Shown here: piece after piece, positions 12,201 to 21,778 of the stretch
Numbering within the stretch: position 1 is the first letter of the stretch
Layout of the letters: every line of letters starts with the position of its first letter
DNA from: Larix kaempferi
Taxonomy: Eukaryota; Streptophyta; Pinopsida; Pinales; Pinaceae
Assembly (NCBI GenBank): GCA_027924585.1
Contig: BSBM01000199.1
Location: 11,109,001 to 11,173,000 of the forward strand
Direction: 5' to 3'
Length of the DNA stretch: 64,000 nt
Made by a program: the position numbers and the translations under genes
The notes under the pieces: model-generated
Seen by the model: only the letters and a program-made list of their open reading frames with translations
What the model was told of the DNA's origin: nothing
Database searches by the model: none

Positions 12201-13236
12201 TATGTTAGGTTATTATTCTATTAGAGTAAGTCTCTAAGATAGTTTTGATGTTAACATTTAAAGTTTGGAAAATACCTCAATGGAAGGGGTTTGGGGAAAG
12301 AAGATACAACAATTATGTTGTAGATGTAAAATCTCTTTGATAAATAATATATTTTGTGGCATTTTTTTGTGGAAGTAGCCCACCGAATTGGGTGAACAAT
12401 GTGAAATATGAACTCTTTCTTATGTGCTCCTTTTATGTTTTAATCTCCTTGTTAGTTATGATGGTGTTGTCATCTTATCAACATATATATGTATATATTT
12501 GGTAAATTGTTACTTCTTGTGGATCTTGAAATGTATTATGGGGTTTAGGTATATTGATGTTTACCATTATTAAGTAAGAAAATTCATGAAAGTGTTAAGG
12601 TAAAAGACTGCATTATTACGAAGGAGGGCTAAATGATGTAATGACTTGTTTGACTAATATGTTCATGTGTTATTAAGTCAACTTACTATCATTAGACCTA
12701 GCACAAAGATGTTATGATTCCTTACACATAACTGTCCCAAGTAATCCCAAGTGAGATACGAGGGATTGTACAAGATATTGTTAATATTATTGGATGATTT
12801 GACTAAGACATTGCATGAGTAAGCTAAGAGGAATGGTTATAGGAACAATTGCAATAAATGATTGGGTATATTTAATATTTCTTCAATGGTTTCTAATTGT
12901 AAATGTGTCGATGCAAGGACGGTGGATTTTCTGTTTGTATGAAGGTATTCTATTATAAATTTAAGGATCTCCAAATGTCATAGAGTTCCATAGGAGAAAT
13001 TGTGTTGTGTTAAAGTATGAAGTTGTTCAAATTAAGTATTTTCAATGTGTCAACTTCTTGGTCATAGGAATGTTAGAATATATTCTTAAAGTGGTATAGA
13101 TCTTATGAAATTGAAATATGAAATAGCTTATCTCATGAGGTGTTTATAAATACACTTTATAAAGTTGTTGCGAAAATAAGTAAAAAGATTTCAGAAATTT
13201 CATCAAAATACTGACTCGATTTATGGGTATGTCACA
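9248..13236 (+). mobile_element. 4.0-kb LTR-type insertion between protease and RT
   Basis: Flanked by an exact 5-bp duplication ATACC (9243-9247 and 13237-13241). The host frame reads on as T-I-P-I-D-I-S when the insert and one ATACC copy are removed. It starts CGTAATATACC and ends GGGTATGTCACA, resembling the TGTAATGTCCCC...GGGGACATTACA ends of the solo LTR at 52338-53670. The two also share a near-identical 30-bp block about 65-95 bp inside. No paired LTRs or coding regions were found inside, so it is best explained as one very long LTR or a deleted element. Contents: AT-rich stretches with a TA run near 9823, a G12 run at 10538-10549, and three tandem repeats at 10986-11263. Confidence 0.75.
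10986..11263. repeat. Three imperfect tandem repeats of about 93 bp
   Basis: Units start near 10986 (TTTCCAGG), 11079 (TTCCCAGG after one base) and 11173 (TTTCCATG). Each contains a TTATA/TATAT-GCA stretch, a GTCAATG- or GTAGATG-like stretch, GGGAAGGGTAGC or a variant, and ends near TTGTTAG or TTCTAAG. Strongly diverged from one another, so old. Confidence 0.55.
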
Positions 13237-14713
13237 ATACCGATCGATATTTCCACCAAACCGAATTTTGTGGAAAAAATATTTATTGGAGCAAATTGTT
13301 CTCCATAGGAGATCACTTTGTACACCAATTTATTTAAGGAATTCTGCAATGTTTTTGTCTCATCTTACGAGGAGATGCCAGGAATCGACCCCTCCATTGT
13401 GGAGCACATTATCACGACTTATCCTAACGCGAAACCTGTACGATAAAAAATTCCTCCAGCCAATCCTAAAAGAGCTGCGGCCATTAAGGCTGAAGTCGAA
13501 AATCTCCTCAAGGCTGATTTCATCTATCCGATCGACATGATGGAATGGGTCTCTAACCCAGTCCCGGTCGATAAAAAGCAAGGGACCATACGTGTCTGTA
13601 TGGATTTCAGGGACCTTAATAAATCCTATCCAAAGGATAATTATCCGAAACCATTAATGGATCAGATCATTGATGCGTGGGCAGGCCATGAAATTTTCTC
13701 TTTCATGGATGGTTTCTCGGGATACAATCAAATACAAATTAAACCTAAAGACCAACACAAGATGAATTTCATTTATACCTGGGGTACCTTTTCCTATAGG
13801 AAGATTCCTTTCGGATTGAAGAATGTTGGAGCTACTTTCCAGCAAGCCATGAATATCGCTTTCCATGAAATCAAACACGTAGTCAAACCATATCTGGATG
13901 ATCTCCATGCGCGATTCCGTAAGAGACGAAATCATCCTGACCATTTACGACTCGTATTTGAGTGATGCAGATATTACAAGATCCGGTTAAATCCTAATAA
14001 GTGTGTATTCCACATCGAGTCTAGACGTCTACTAGGTTTCATTATGTCCAGTCTTGTCATTATGGTCGACCCCTTGAAAGTCGAGGCTATTGTCAAATTG
14101 CCTCCTCCTCGCACCATTAGACAACTTCAAAGCCTATAGGGAAAGTCTAATTTTCTACAACAGTTTATCATGAATTATGCCAAGATCACCAAAGGATTCA
14201 TGCGATTTCTCAAGCAAGACACCCATTTTTTATGGGATGAGGCTGCACAAACTTCATTTGACGCTTTGAAAAAAGCATTACTATGAGCCCCTTTGCTGAG
14301 CCCACCAAATTATACTAAGGACTTCCTTCTGTATCTAGCGGCATCTGTTTCCACGATCGGTATAGTTCTGGTTCAGGAGGATGACAAGCTCCAAGAGCAT
14401 GTAATTTATTATCTCTCTCGCCCATTGGTAACTCACGTTGAGAAGTTGACATTAGATTCTATCTATGTTGTTTAGAGATTACGTCATTACATTTTGTTGT
14501 GGACCACCACAGTTATAGCAGATGTCAATCCTTTTCAATATGTATTAACCCGATGTATCATCGGAGGGAAGTTTAATAAGTGGATTGTCATTCTTCAAGA
14601 ATTTGACCTGACATTACAATCTGCTAAGTCAAAGAAATCTTGGTGTTCCCCAAGCTTATGTCTGAGTTCCCTAGTGATGTAATTAGCAATGAGGAAGACT
14701 CGTCATTACCTGA
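13237..14713 (+). pseudogene. pol: Reverse transcriptase-RNase H of the giant Gypsy element (degenerate)
   Basis: RT copies element RNA into DNA; RNase H removes the RNA strand. Opening motifs are SYEEMPGIDPSIVEH then PANPKRAAAIKAEVE. The RT core reads EWVSNPVPVDKKQGTIRVC, FMDGFSGYNQI and PFGLKNVGATFQ. The catalytic box YLDDL is intact at about 13891-13905. Thumb text LPPPRTIRQLQSL is followed by the RNase H region with DFLLYLAAS, VLVQEDD and HVIYYLSR, ending in QEFDLTLQSAKSKK. In-frame stops at about 13456, 13965, 14138, 14284 and 14473 inactivate it. The residue usually Asp in the first RNase H motif is Ala (LAAS). The frame continues to LPD at 14713, where the nested element begins, and resumes as DEHIFLI at 19780. 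Confidence 0.92.
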
Positions 14714-15410
14714 TGATCCTAAAATGAAAGGATCTTTATAAACATTATTTGCATGTGAATGTTTAAATGCTAAAATCCATTAAAGAGGCTTAAATGAAAA
14801 AATTACAGAACATAACTGAAGCACATAAAGCACATAAAGAGATGCAAACCATGAAATTTTGTAGACAAGAACTGATAATGGAGTTCACACTCCTTGGGAT
14901 ACGTCTTCGGTCCACTTCCAATGAGAAGGCCAATCTTATTTAGTCTTCAAAGTTTACAAAATGAGAGTTCTGGAAACACTTATGTTTTCTGTTAGTTATC
15001 AACAAAAACAGACAGCACCATTGTGTTCCTCTCAAAAACTCGCGAAAAATGAGTATAAATTCGATAATGTTTTATTGAGGCCTCGTCTAGCACGCAAATC
15101 AAGAAAATCTTCCTGCATAAGAGACAAAACAATATGGATTCCACCTCGGGATGTGTGCAAAACCACCTTAGTTTACGTGCAAAAAACTGTTTGGGATGCA
15201 TGCAAAACCACCTCGAGAAACATGCCCATACCATGCCTCGAACTCTGTGCAATAGCTCATGGTCACTGTCTCGAAATTTGTCCCCAGGCATGTTTTTTTA
15301 TAATGGCTTTTAAGTAAATTTTGGGTTCCAAAATGGTGGCCACGCAGTCCATTTGGGGCTCTTTTTCCACCTCAACTTCATAATGAAATAACGGCATATC
15401 CCATCACATC

Positions 15411-15480
15411 CAGCGCCGGTGGCGTGTTGGTTAGAGCACTGGCACTGGGGGAGGAGGTCGTGTGTTCAAACCTGCGGACC
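15411..15480 (+). other. tRNA-like module 1 in the 3' LTR (Pol III box A and B)
   Basis: Box A-like TGGCGTGTTGG (15420-15430) and box B-like TGTTCAAACC (about 15463-15472) are spaced about 33 bp apart, like a tRNA-derived SINE head. Counterpart in the other LTR at 19140-19207. No complete cloverleaf is claimed. Confidence 0.5.
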
Positions 15481-15786
15481 TGTACCCATACTTTGTTTTT
15501 GTTTGCAACGTTTGGATATGGTTCGATATGTTATATAGTTTTAACATATTATGGTTATGTTTGTGATATGGTATAGTTTGGTTGTAAAATGGATAGGGTT
15601 CCACGTTGAAAGATATGGTTATAATATATATAATATATGGTATGCGCTTGGTATAACATTTGATATGGTATAACATATGGTTTATAGTTTGATGTTATAT
15701 AATTTCAATGGGTGTTGGCATGGGGTCAAGGGATATGGCCCCCCCCATTTTTAACCTTTCAAACTTATAATAATTTGAACCATGTT

Positions 15787-15857
15787 TGCCAATTAGCTAG
15801 TGGAGCTTATGGATACCTTGTGTAGGTTTTGTGTTTGAATCCCATGGCTCTAACATA
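15787..15857 (+). other. tRNA-like module 2 in the 3' LTR
   Basis: Box A-like TTAGCTAGTGG (15793-15803) and box B-like GTTTGAATCC (15833-15842), followed by CATGGCTC. The matching module at 19484-19552 has a perfect box B (GGTTCGAATCC). It looks like the head of a tRNA-derived SINE or a captured tRNA-like sequence. Confidence 0.5.
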
Positions 15858-16098
15858 GCTTATAAACCATAATTTTTAACCTTTTTGAACCATTTGTTTA
15901 ACCACTTTTAACATTTTTCACCACTTTTAACCATCCTTGACAAAACTTCAAATGCTGACAACTTCTTCATCTGGAGGCTGTTTCACACGAAACAAGCGTC
16001 GATGGAAAGTTGTTGAAGATATATTTTCCACGGTAATATTTGTATGGTTTTTTGAAGACTTTAAATCTGATCGACGATGATATGATCCTCCTGGATCA

Positions 16099-16112
16099 AA
16101 CCTCCCCACTGA
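16099..16112 (-). promoter_or_regulatory. Polypurine tract of the nested element
   Basis: On the minus strand CAGTGGGGAGGTT directly precedes the 3' LTR start TGATCC. It is purine-rich and adjacent to the LTR, as needed for plus-strand DNA priming. Confidence 0.75.
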
Positions 16113-16960
16113 GAAGATTTTGAACCACCAAAAGCATGGAATCATTCTGCAATCAAGTGAATACATGTTCATCTCACTTGTCCTGTATCACTTCTCCATT
16201 CTTGGAACCTATACATCTGAATCATCATAACAACAATCAACACTTCACTGACATTGTTAAGTACATTAATCCCTTTTTCAACAAAATCTTCATTCGACAT
16301 TGTAGGAACAAACCACATATTGTTGATTAGTAATAAGTTGAATATCAACATTGAACATGTGAAAGAGATTGTACTCATATCGTGATTATGTTTTATCATA
16401 GGAACACTATCAACCAAATTAGGTGTATTGTGATGCAACAACACTTCCTTTTCATGCTTAGGATTTTTTTCTTCCCTACATTGCATAGACATAAGTCCCA
16501 AATTCCGACTTGCATTAACAACCCTTTTCAATTGTTGTGTAGTTCCCAATGATTTGTCATTGTTAAATGAATGTGAATGTACTATGTACTCAATTCCTTT
16601 CTTAAACAAATGATACTAATATGTTCTCTATAGAAGATTTCCTTTTGATCATATAAGTATGGGATTCCCAACACAATTCCACATATATATAATGGAATGA
16701 CATTAAATTCAATTTCATATTCTACAAACTTGGATGTTATTGCAAACTTTAGATCTCATTTCCTTGTTACTTGTAATCTTTCATGTTTGCATACCCAGCC
16801 TAATGGATAAGGTTTCCAGTGTGGTTTTTTTGTTAATCCCAATTGTTAACTACTTCTTTTGAAATAGATTAGCTTGAGATTCACTATCAATGAGTGTGTC
16901 GATCTTAGTTTGTTTTGTGATTACCCTTATATGAAACAATGCATTCATTTTTTATCCTTA
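16113..16960 (-). pseudogene. Retropepsin remnant and tail of the nested element
   Basis: Reading the minus strand from about 16930 down gives LIDSESQANLF (family active site D-S-G-S-Q-A-N, here with Gly replaced by Glu), several stops, then YHLFKKGIEYIVHSH and TTQQLKRVVNASRN (open frame 16169-16609). This order is typical of a Gypsy protease with its C-terminal extension. The frame continues without RT and ends near the polypurine tract, so pol has been deleted. No function remains. Confidence 0.65.
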
Positions 16961-17099
16961 GAACCGTCATGACCTTTATAAGTAGAAGCACATAAAGAAC
17001 CAATGTTAGAATCATTACCAATAATAGATTTACCTTTCACACCTACGATTGATATCTTTGTTTCGTCCTCAGAATCTGATCCAAGGTCCTCAACGATAA

Positions 17100-18183
17100 T
17101 CATAGCTTTTTTGCTTCCCTTTCTAATCCTTAAACCACTTTGGTTTCAATTCTGGATGTAGCTTCCAACAATGTTCCGCATCATGTCCATCTCTCTTACA
17201 ATGAGAAAAACAAAGCTTTGTGTCCCCTTTCTTCACTGTAGCAGCATGTTTTCTCTTCCCTTTTTCCTTGCCCTCTTTTGGCTAGCTGGATTCATCTGAA
17301 GAAACATCATGAACACTCTTCCCTTTGGATTCAATGTGTGTAGCTTGCACAGATACCTCATCAATATTAGTAGGATTAAACATAATTATTGTATGACGCA
17401 AATAATGATGTAATCCACCTATGTACTTGAGAAGAATTTCTTGACTATAGAGAGGTATACCAAGTATTAAAGCTCTCTTTTGAAATTCTTGTGTGTACTC
17501 TTGCACACTTTGACCCTTACCTTGCCTCAGATTTTGCCAATCCATCATTGCTTGTTGTATGTAACCTAATGGATATAACTGCTTCTTTAATGCTTACTTG
17601 AATTCATGTCAAGAGGATATAATATTTTCTTTTGAGGCCAAATCCTTTTGATTTCTGCTCTCCCACCATATGAGAGAGGTCCCTCCAAGTCCGTGAGAAG
17701 CTAACTGAATTTTCAAGTTATCTTCAGTAAAATTTTGAATCCTAAAATAGACTTCTATTTGAAGGATCCAATTATCTAATTTTTCAGCATTAAGTTATCC
17801 ATTATAAATAGGTAACTCAAACTTAATATCAAGCTTTAATTGAGGCATATTGAGATCAATTTTTGTTTAGGTGAGGCATTTAAATAACCATCAAGAAAAT
17901 ATGGTGATGATGGAGGAGATTTAGGAGGTTCCTCACCACCTTCTCCTTCTTTACCTTTTCCATGAGAAGTACCACCTTGTTCACCCTTCTTCCGATCTTG
18001 GTAAATTTCTTCCACCGTACTTTGCATCTTCATGAAAGCTTTAAGAAAATCCCCTTCAGAAAGAATTAAAGAACTCCCATCATCTCCTTTTTCTGAAGCC
18101 ATTCTTCTTCTTCTTGAGCTAATCTCTAGATCAAACTCTTTAAGCTCTCCTTCACCTCTCTGAAGCCTAAATCTTGTTAACAT
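17100..18183 (-). pseudogene. gag: Gag of the nested element (degenerate)
   Basis: The N-terminal piece lies at 17836-18183, with MASEKGDDGSSLILSEGDF (about 18100) and an acidic/Pro-Ser linker. The capsid piece is at 17282-17548 with MMDWQNLRQGKGQSVQEYT, LKYIGGLHHYL and FNPTNIDEVSVQATHIE, a well-conserved Gypsy gag signature. A zinc knuckle of form C-X3-C-X4-H-X4-C, reading CFSHCKRDGHDAEHC, lies near 17165-17215 and is followed by WKLHPELKPK. Stops separate the pieces. Only packaging functions were encoded, fitting a non-autonomous element. Confidence 0.8.
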
Positions 18184-18211
18184 TCACAAACTCACAATGC
18201 AATTGTTAAGT

Positions 18212-18224
18212 TGCTCTAATACCA
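18212..18224 (-). promoter_or_regulatory. Primer-binding site (tRNA-iMet type) of the nested element
   Basis: Minus-strand TGGTATTAGAGCA begins 4 bp after the 5' LTR end. It matches the usual plant TGGTATCAGAGC primer site with one C-to-T change. Confidence 0.88.
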
Positions 18225-18719
18225 AACTTGATCCGAAAATGACAGGATCTTTATAACCATTATTTGCATGTTAATGTTTAAATGCTAAAATCCATTAAAG
18301 AGGCTTAAATGACAAAATTAAAGAACATAACTGAAGCACATAAAGCACATAAAGAGATTCAAACCATGAAATTTTGTAGACAAGAACTGATAACGGAGTT
18401 CACCCTCCTTGGGATACGCCTTCGGTCCACTTCCAATGAGAAGGCCGATCTTATTTAGTCTTCAAAGCTTACAAAATGAGAGTTTTGGAAACACTTCTGT
18501 TTTATGTCAGTTATCAATAAAAAAACAGTACCACTGCATTCCTCTTGAAAACTCGAGAACAATGAGTATAAACTCGACTATGCTTTCCTGAGGCCTCCTC
18601 TGGCATGCAAATCAGGAAACTCTTCCTGCATAAAAGACAAAACCATATGGTTTCCACCTTGGGATCTGTTCCCATTAATGGGTGTATAGATCTCGGGAAC
18701 CGTGTCAAAATTGCCTAGG

Positions 18720-18950
18720 TAACTGTGCAGAAAACCACCTTGGGAAGCATGCCAATACTATGTAGAAATAGCCTCAATAAGCGTGCCAATACTGTGCAAA
18801 AACCACCTCGATATGTGTGCCAACAGTGTGCAAAACCACCATGGGATGCGTTCCAACACTGTGCAAAAGTGCCTTAGGATGCGTGCAAAAACACCTCGGT
18901 TTGTGTGTAGAAAAACATTGTGGGATGCATGCAAAACCACCTTGGGAAAT
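18720..18950. repeat. Degenerate minisatellite inside the 5' LTR
   Basis: Repeated blocks of TGCAAAA-(C)ACC-x-x-G-G-(G/A)-TGCG-type sequence (about 22-38 bp apart) run through this stretch. The corresponding part of the 3' LTR (about 15155-15220) has fewer blocks. Confidence 0.6.
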
Positions 18951-19139
18951 CACCTGTACCCTGCCTTGATCTCTGTGCAATCGCTCATGTTTACTGTCTC
19001 GAAATCCATTCCCAGGCGTGGTTTTTTATAATGGTTTTTTAGGCGGTTTTGGGTTTCGAAATGGTGGCCACGCAGTCCATTTGGGGCTCCTTTTCGGCCT
19101 CAAATTCATAAGGAAATAACGGCATATCCCATAACATCC

Positions 19140-19207
19140 GGTGCGGGTGGCACTTTGGTTAGAGCATTGGCAATGGGGGAGGAGGTTGTGGGTTCAAACC
19201 TGCGGAT
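19140..19207 (+). other. tRNA-like module 1 in the 5' LTR
   Basis: Box A-like TGGCACTTTGG (19148-19158), then GTTAGAGCA, then box B GGTTCAAACC (19191-19200). Spacing suits a Pol III type 2 promoter. It lies on the strand opposite to the element's own transcription. Confidence 0.5.
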
Positions 19208-19483
19208 TTCTCTCCATATTTCATTTTTGTTTTCAACGTTTGGATATGGTTCGATATGTTATATGGTTTTAACATATTATGGTTATGTTTGTGATAGTGT
19301 ACAGTTCGATGGTGAAATAGATAGGGTTCCACGTTGAAAGATATGGTTATAATATATATAATATATGGTATGCGCTTGGTATAACATTTGATATGGTATA
19401 ACATATGGTTTATGGTTTGATATTATATAATTGCAATGGGTGTTGGCATGGGGCCAAGGGCATAATAATTTGAACCATGTTTT

Positions 19484-19552
19484 CCAATTGGCTAGTGGAG
19501 CTTATGGAGACCTTGTGTAGGTTTTGGGTTCGAATCCCATGGCTCCAACATA
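19484..19552 (+). other. tRNA-like module 2 in the 5' LTR
   Basis: Box A-like TGGCTAGTGG (19489-19498) and a perfect box B GGTTCGAATCC (19527-19537), followed by CATGGCTCC. Better preserved than its copy in the 3' LTR. Confidence 0.55.
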
Positions 19553-19774
19553 GCTTAGAAACCATACTTTTTAACCTTTTTGAACCATTTATTTAACCAC
19601 TTTTAACCAACCTTGATGAAACTTCAAATGCTAACAACTTCTTCATCTGGAGGTCGTTTCGCATGAAACAAGTGTCGATGGAAATTTGTCGAAGAGATAT
19701 TTACCACGGTAACATTTGTACTATTGTTTGAAGACTTTAAATCTTATTGACGATGAGATGATCCTATTGGATCA

Positions 19775-21290
19775 CCTGATGAACACATCTTTCTCATTGA
19801 TGAACACATTTTAATATATCTCCAGATTTTGAGGCATCCACTGAATTTCTCCAGAGACGAATGATGAAAGCTTAGAGCTCATGCCAATAACTACCTCATT
19901 ATTTATGACACAATCTATAGACGTGGGGTAGATTCCATATTACGTCGTTGTTTGAATTTGGAGGAAGATGAATCAATATTGAATGATGCCCATAGTGGAG
20001 CCTGTGGGGGTCATCTTTCTGGATTGGAAGCAACCCAGAAAATACTGCATGCTGGGTATTTTTTTCCCACCATCTTTAAAGATTGCGTGGAAGCCGTGAA
20101 ACACTGTCATCCATGTCAGTTTTTCACCAAGAAAATGTGAGCACACCCAACTCCTCTTTACCTTGTTATCATAGTAGGTCCCTTCACCAAGTGGGGGATT
20201 GACTTCATGACTTGTAATCCAGTGTCGGCAGGAGGACATCACCATATCATCATTGTTGTCGACTACTTTATGAAGTGGGCCGAGGAAATGACTGCTGTGA
20301 AGGAAGATGGAGAAACTGCAGCTTACTTCATGTTCAGCCAAATCATTTCTAGGTTTAGTATACCTAAGGAGATTGTCACTGACCACGGTAGACATTTCCA
20401 AAACTACATGATGACCGATTTATACAATCTGCTAGGTTTTCCAAAAGAGCACTTGTCCTCATTCTATCCATAGGCGAATGGGAAAGTCAAAGCGGTCAAC
20501 AAGATGTTGAAGACTATTCTTCAACGCACCGTTAATGCCAGTAGATGAAAATGGCACATCATGTTGTATCCAACTCTTTGGGCATATCGATCCAACGTTA
20601 AGACTGCTACAGGTTTTTCACCATTTTGTTAGGATATTTAGACACTTAGGAGTTAGTTAATATCAACTTGTGTAATATATCCATTAGGGATAGTGTGTTT
20701 CTTTAGTATGCATTAGTATGCATTTGTAAATACTTAATTCGACGGTCACGATATGTTTCCGACATAAAGTGATCCGACGGCTCAACTTCTCTTAGATCAA
20801 ACCTAACCTTGATCCGTGGCTTAACACCCGATTGGTCCATGATCTCTATTTAAAGAGCATGGAGGGTCATTGTATAGTTGATCGATTATGAGAAGCTCAT
20901 TTGTAACTTTCTTTCTTTGCATAATAAATTGTCCCGTAGAAGCTATTTGGCCGGGGTCGTGGAGTGTTTCCCTCAAGAGGGTTTAAACCACGTCAAAACA
21001 TCGGTGTGTTGATCTGTGATCTGTTTGTGTGAAGTGGTTTCTCTTGGTGTTCGGTCCTTTGGTAGTACCCTGTGTACCCGAACACATTTCAACTCGTTCA
21101 CAGGTTGGAGGCAATTATACCGGTTGAATGTGAGATTCCGTCTTTGAAGTTAGCTATCCAGCTGCTTCCTAAAACTTCTGCTTTAGAAGAGCGTTTGCTT
21201 CATTTAGAGAATTTAGATTAATAATGCCGAGATGCGCTTACTGTGAACGAAGCTCACAAGATCCGAGTCAAGGGTTGCTTCATGTTGACT
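19775..21290 (+). pseudogene. int: Integrase of the giant Gypsy element (split by a solo LTR)
   Basis: Integrase joins element DNA to the chromosome. The frame resumes as DEHIFLI after the nested element. The zinc-binding region reads NDAHSGACGGHLSG...HCHPCQFF (about 19981-20125). The core has KWGIDFMT (first Asp, about 20190-20213) and VTDHGRHFQN (second Asp, about 20373-20402). In the third motif, usually NGQVEAVNK, the sequence reads NGKVKAVNK (about 20476-20502), so the catalytic Glu is Lys. The core ends at ATGFSPF (20626), where a solo LTR (20627-21084) intervenes. It resumes after one CATTT copy with LEAIIPVECEIPSL to about 21290. Stops are present at several sites. Confidence 0.9.
20627..21084 (+). 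mobile_element. Solo LTR in integrase
   Basis: 458 bp, TGTTAGGATATT...CCCGAACA, flanked by exact 5-bp duplication CATTT (20622-20626 and 21085-21089). Removing it restores the host text S-P-F-Q-L-V-H-R-L-E. It contains TATTTAAAG near 20849 and AATAAA near 20923, consistent with a small LTR. Orientation is inferred from those signals. LTR-LTR recombination probably removed the internal part. Confidence 0.9.
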
Positions 21291-21778
21291 AGTAGCCCTG
21301 AGCACCAGTCAAAGATGACATTCCTTAGGCATTCAACACCTATTTGCATATAGTTCCTCGAGGCCAAGTCTTGAGATTCACTTTCCCTGATCCTATTTAT
21401 GGTACTCAGGATTACCTTTAGTGGGAAGCTATCAATTTGGCCAATCAATACTTGGCTCCCAATTTTCTCGGTGCCAGCCACACAGCATGTGTTGATATAG
21501 TCTTGCATAGATAAAGTGTTGACTCCTCTAAATGTGACTTTGAGGTTTACAACCTCACCCCTTCGAGACAAACTGGTTATAAAGTATATGTCCTCAATGG
21601 TGATCTCTAACATCTCACCTTGGATATTGAACATTCTGTGATCGACATCCCAATAGTTTACAAGTATTTGGAGTAAGTGTGTTTGCGCACGCATATTTGT
21701 TGTACATAAGAACTTGAGAATCCCACACCTTTGTAATGTATTTAAGGTGAGTGGATATCCCATGGCCAACCTGTCCAT
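21254..21778 (-). CDS. Antisense extra ORF of the giant Gypsy element
   Basis: 174 codons open on the strand opposite to gag-pol, between integrase and the 3' LTR. Reads MDRLAMGYPLTLNTL, then LQILVNYWDVDHRMF, then ITIEDIYFITSLSRRGEVV, and ends LLVNMKQPLTRIL. The VEI/ITI-(D/E)-DIYF-(L/I)-(T)-GLSRRG type motif and the position match extra antisense ORFs known in Tat-lineage elements. Their function is not established. The 3' end overlaps the last integrase codons. It is striking that this ORF is uninterrupted over 525 bp while gag-pol is full of stops. Not expected to be expressed as an ordinary gene, but it is the best-preserved frame of the element. Confidence 0.7.
   Translation of the reverse strand: MDRLAMGYPLTLNTLQRCGILKFLCTTNMRAQTHLLQILVNYWDVDHRMFNIQGEMLEITIEDIYFITSLSRRGEVVNLKVTFRGVNTLSMQDYINTCCVAGTEKIGSQVLIGQIDSFPLKVILSTINRIRESESQDLASRNYMQIGVECLRNVIFDWCSGLLVNMKQPLTRIL

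Larger units (their letters stand above)
14714..16098 (-). repeat. 3' LTR of the nested element
   Basis: 1385 bp, homologous along its length to 18229-19774. On the plus strand it contains two tRNA-like modules (about 15411-15480 and 15787-15857). The ORFs that overlap it on either strand are repeats of the same LTR text and are not genes. Confidence 0.9.
14714..19774 (-). mobile_element. Nested non-autonomous Gypsy-type LTR element (Gag/protease only)
   Basis: Inserted in minus orientation between RNase H and integrase of the giant element, with exact target duplication CCTGA (14709-14713 and 19775-19779). LTR ends are TGATCC...GGATCA on both LTRs. In its own orientation: 5' LTR 18229-19774, initiator-Met primer site 18212-18224, Gag region, protease remnant, polypurine tract 16099-16112, 3' LTR 14714-16098. 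The internal region is only 2.13 kb and has no RT, RNase H or integrase, so it moved by using enzymes from another element. Confidence 0.93.
18229..19774 (-). repeat. 5' LTR of the nested element
   Basis: 1546 bp against 1385 bp for the 3' LTR. Most of the extra length lies in a minisatellite at about 18720-18950. The ends TGATCC/GGATCA match the other LTR. Confidence 0.9.

Noticed and set aside
19140-19207. Functional tRNA gene
   Set aside because: Only promoter-like boxes are visible; no convincing acceptor stem or anticodon arm, and it is repeated in both LTRs.
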